Origin: Christensenella sp. UBA5327
GTDB taxonomy: Bacteria; Bacillota; Clostridia; Christensenellales; Aristaeellaceae
Assembly (NCBI GenBank): GCA_002411105.1
Contig: DHQX01000014.1
Coordinates: 1-22,701, forward strand
Length of the DNA: 22,701 nucleotides
Reading direction: 5' to 3'
Part shown: positions 21,205-22,701 of the stretch, in pieces
Layout: every line of letters begins with the position of its first letter
Position numbering within the stretch: position 1 is the stretch's first letter
Notes under the pieces: model-generated
Seen by the model: only the letters and a program-made list of their open reading frames with translations
Database searches by the model: none
What the model was told of the DNA's origin: nothing
Program-made: the position numbers and the translations under genes

Positions 21205-22596
21205 ATGCAAAAGAAAATCGTCGTTTTAGGCGGCGGCCCGGGCGGCTATGTGGCCGCCATCCGGGCCGCGCAGCTGGGCGCAGAGGTCACCCTGATTGAA
21301 AAGGACAAGGTGGGCGGTACCTGCCTGAACGTGGGCTGTGTGCCCACCAAGGCCCTGCTCCACGCCGGGGAAATGTACCGTCAGATGAAGCATGACGCGG
21401 CCGATTACGGCATCTATGCCAAGGATCTGAGCTTTGACTGGGGCAAGGTGATCGGCAAGAAGGACGCCGTGGTCACCCGCCTGGTGGGCGGTGTATCCGG
21501 GCTGCTGAAGAAGAACAAGGTCAAAGTGATCAGCGGCCTGGGCAAGCTGGGCAGCGGAAAAACCGTGCAGGTGACCGGCAAAAACGGGGAAAGCCAAAGC
21601 GTGCCTTATGACAAGCTTATCCTGGCCACCGGATCTGTGCCTGTGATGCCCCCCATCCCAGGCGTCAAGGACAACCCGGACTGCATCGATTCCACCGGTG
21701 CCCTGAGCCTGGACAAACTGCCGGCAGAAATCCTGGTCATTGGCGGTGGGGTGATCGGCATTGAGTTTGCCAATGCTTTTGCCAACTTTGGAAGCAAGGT
21801 GACTGTGATTGAGATGACCTCCAAAATCCTGCCCCTCATGGATGAGCAGCTCTCCAAAGACCTGCGCAAGCTTCTTGAAAAAGAGGGGATTGCGATCCAC
21901 ACCGATGCCAAGGTGCTGAGCGTTGAGAAAAAGGGCGGGAAAAGCGCCGTCAACGTGGAAATGAACGGCAAAACCCAGGCCTTCACCGCCGACAAGGTGC
22001 TGGTGGCCGTGGGCCGCCGCACCGATACCGAAGCGCTGGGCCTGGATGCCCAGGGCATCAAGAATGACCGGGGCCGCATCGCGGTGGACGAGCACATGCA
22101 GACCAGCAAGCCCGATATCTATGCCATTGGCGACTGCCTGGGGCAGGTGATGCTGGCCCATGTGGCCAGCGCCATGGGCGAGGTGGCTGCTGAGCACGCC
22201 ATGGGGCATGCGGCCAGGTATGACGGCAGAACCAACGCCTCCTGCGTGTATACTACACCTGAGTTTGCAGGAACTGGCTTCACGGAGGAAGAGCTGAAAG
22301 CCAATAAGGTGGCCTATAAGGCCGGTCTCTTCCCCCTGGTAGGCAACGCCAAAACCCTCATCGAAAACGGCGGCATCGGTCAGATCAAGGTGCTGTGTGG
22401 CGAGGAATTTGGCGAAATTCTGGGCGTGCACATCCTGGGCCCCCGGGCCACCGACCTGATCGCCGAGGCGGCGCTGATGATTGGCATGGAAGCCACGGTG
22501 GACGAAGTGATCGCTACCATCCACGCCCATCCCACGGTGTCCGAGGCCGTTCGGGAAGCCACCCTTGCCACCGAGGGCCGCGCGATTCATAAGTAA
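21205..22596 (+). CDS. lpdA: Dihydrolipoyl dehydrogenase E3
   Basis: The 463-residue flavoprotein reoxidises dihydrolipoate on E2 with NAD+. The FAD motif GGGPGGYVAA is N-terminal, then GGTCLNVGCVPTKAL with the redox disulphide Cys40-Cys45, a second dinucleotide motif VIGGGVIGIEFA, and the C-terminal base HPTVSEA, with His442 and Glu447. No N-terminal lipoyl domain is fused, unlike some acetoin-operon E3s. AAAGGA lies about 16 bases upstream of the ATG, a weakly placed site. It is the only E3 visible and may serve both dehydrogenase systems. Confidence 0.97.
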   Translation: MQKKIVVLGGGPGGYVAAIRAAQLGAEVTLIEKDKVGGTCLNVGCVPTKALLHAGEMYRQMKHDAADYGIYAKDLSFDWGKVIGKKDAVVTRLVGGVSGLLKKNKVKVISGLGKLGSGKTVQVTGKNGESQSVPYDKLILATGSVPVMPPIPGVKDNPDCIDSTGALSLDKLPAEILVIGGGVIGIEFANAFANFGSKVTVIEMTSKILPLMDEQLSKDLRKLLEKEGIAIHTDAKVLSVEKKGGKSAVNVEMNGKTQAFTADKVLVAVGRRTDTEALGLDAQGIKNDRGRIAVDEHMQTSKPDIYAIGDCLGQVMLAHVASAMGEVAAEHAMGHAARYDGRTNASCVYTTPEFAGTGFTEEELKANKVAYKAGLFPLVGNAKTLIENGGIGQIKVLCGEEFGEILGVHILGPRATDLIAEAALMIGMEATVDEVIATIHAHPTVSEAVREATLATEGRAIHK

Positions 22597-22630
22597 GCGC
22601 TCTTTCGCCGAGTATCGAAACAACTGCCGC

Positions 22631-22662
22631 GAGGGGGAATTTGTGAAAGCAAGTTCCCCCTC
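22631..22662 (+). terminator. Stem-loop after E3, possible terminator or translation-occluding hairpin
   Basis: GAGGGGGAATTTG (22631-22643) pairs with CAAGTTCCCCCTC (22650-22662), 13 bp with one wobble and the loop TGAAAG. No T-run follows. It lies 35 bases past the E3 stop. It could end the operon weakly. Confidence 0.45.
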
Positions 22663-22701
22663 TGCCACAGAGGATGAGATGGGAACAGTCAGCCTGCATC
22701 A
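22643..22701 (+). CDS. Possible start of the next gene, cut by the window edge
   Basis: A GTG at 22643 is preceded 5 bases upstream by GAGGGGG, and the frame is open for the remaining 19 codons (starts VKASSPSATEDEMG). This is too short to name. The same bases form the 22631-22662 hairpin, so either the hairpin is a terminator and this frame is chance, or the hairpin hides the ribosome site of a real gene. Confidence 0.25.
   Translation, partial: MKASSPSATEDEMGTVSLH

Noticed and set aside
21226..22668. 480-codon minus-strand open frame opposite the E3 gene
   Set aside because: Shadow of a clear dihydrolipoyl dehydrogenase; composition is His/Gly/Ala-rich with no family features.

Overview
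The window looks like chromosomal DNA from a GC-rich anaerobic or microaerophilic Gram-positive bacterium, most likely a Clostridia-type Firmicute. The reasons are strong AGGAGG-type ribosome binding sites almost everywhere, a rubrerythrin, a short basic single-span membrane protein of the kind common in Firmicutes, classical lipoprotein and Sec signal peptides, and Rho-independent hairpins. The taxon is inferred; no rRNA or other marker gene is present.

Positions 1-8867 are a housekeeping-like stretch. It has a truncated secreted protein (minus), rubrerythrin preceded by a 36-residue membrane peptide (minus, one promoter), a membrane-anchored alpha/beta hydrolase (minus), a secreted alkaline phosphatase (plus), then glucose-6-phosphate dehydrogenase, a cyclase-family metal hydrolase and a small lipoprotein (plus). 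These converge on DUF2200 and 6-phosphogluconate dehydrogenase (minus). zwf and gnd, the two NADPH-forming steps of the oxidative pentose phosphate pathway, therefore sit in facing transcription units about 1.6 kb apart.

Positions 8868-22596 are a 13.7 kb run of plus-strand catabolic genes. First come E1-alpha, E1-beta and E2 of a thiamine- and lipoate-dependent dehydrogenase (system 1), behind a good promoter. Next is a complete tripartite TRAP transporter (DctP, DctQ, DctM). Then come a 3-hydroxyisobutyrate-dehydrogenase-like reductase, a zinc dehydrogenase closely resembling L-threonine 3-dehydrogenase, and a PCC/DUF296 protein. A second set of E1-alpha, E1-beta and E2 (system 2) follows, and finally one dihydrolipoyl dehydrogenase that could serve both complexes.

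The gene set reads as a pathway. TRAP imports a small organic acid or ketol precursor, the Zn dehydrogenase oxidises a secondary alcohol, one or both thiamine complexes cleave the product oxidatively to acyl-CoA, and the HIBADH-like enzyme handles a semialdehyde or hydroxy acid. System 2 resembles acetoin dehydrogenase. System 1 has a divergent E1-alpha in which several conserved thiamine-site motifs are replaced. The substrate is not evident, and the pairing of two complexes around one transporter is the most unusual feature here. No transcription factor, tRNA, rRNA, CRISPR, insertion sequence or phage gene was recognised.
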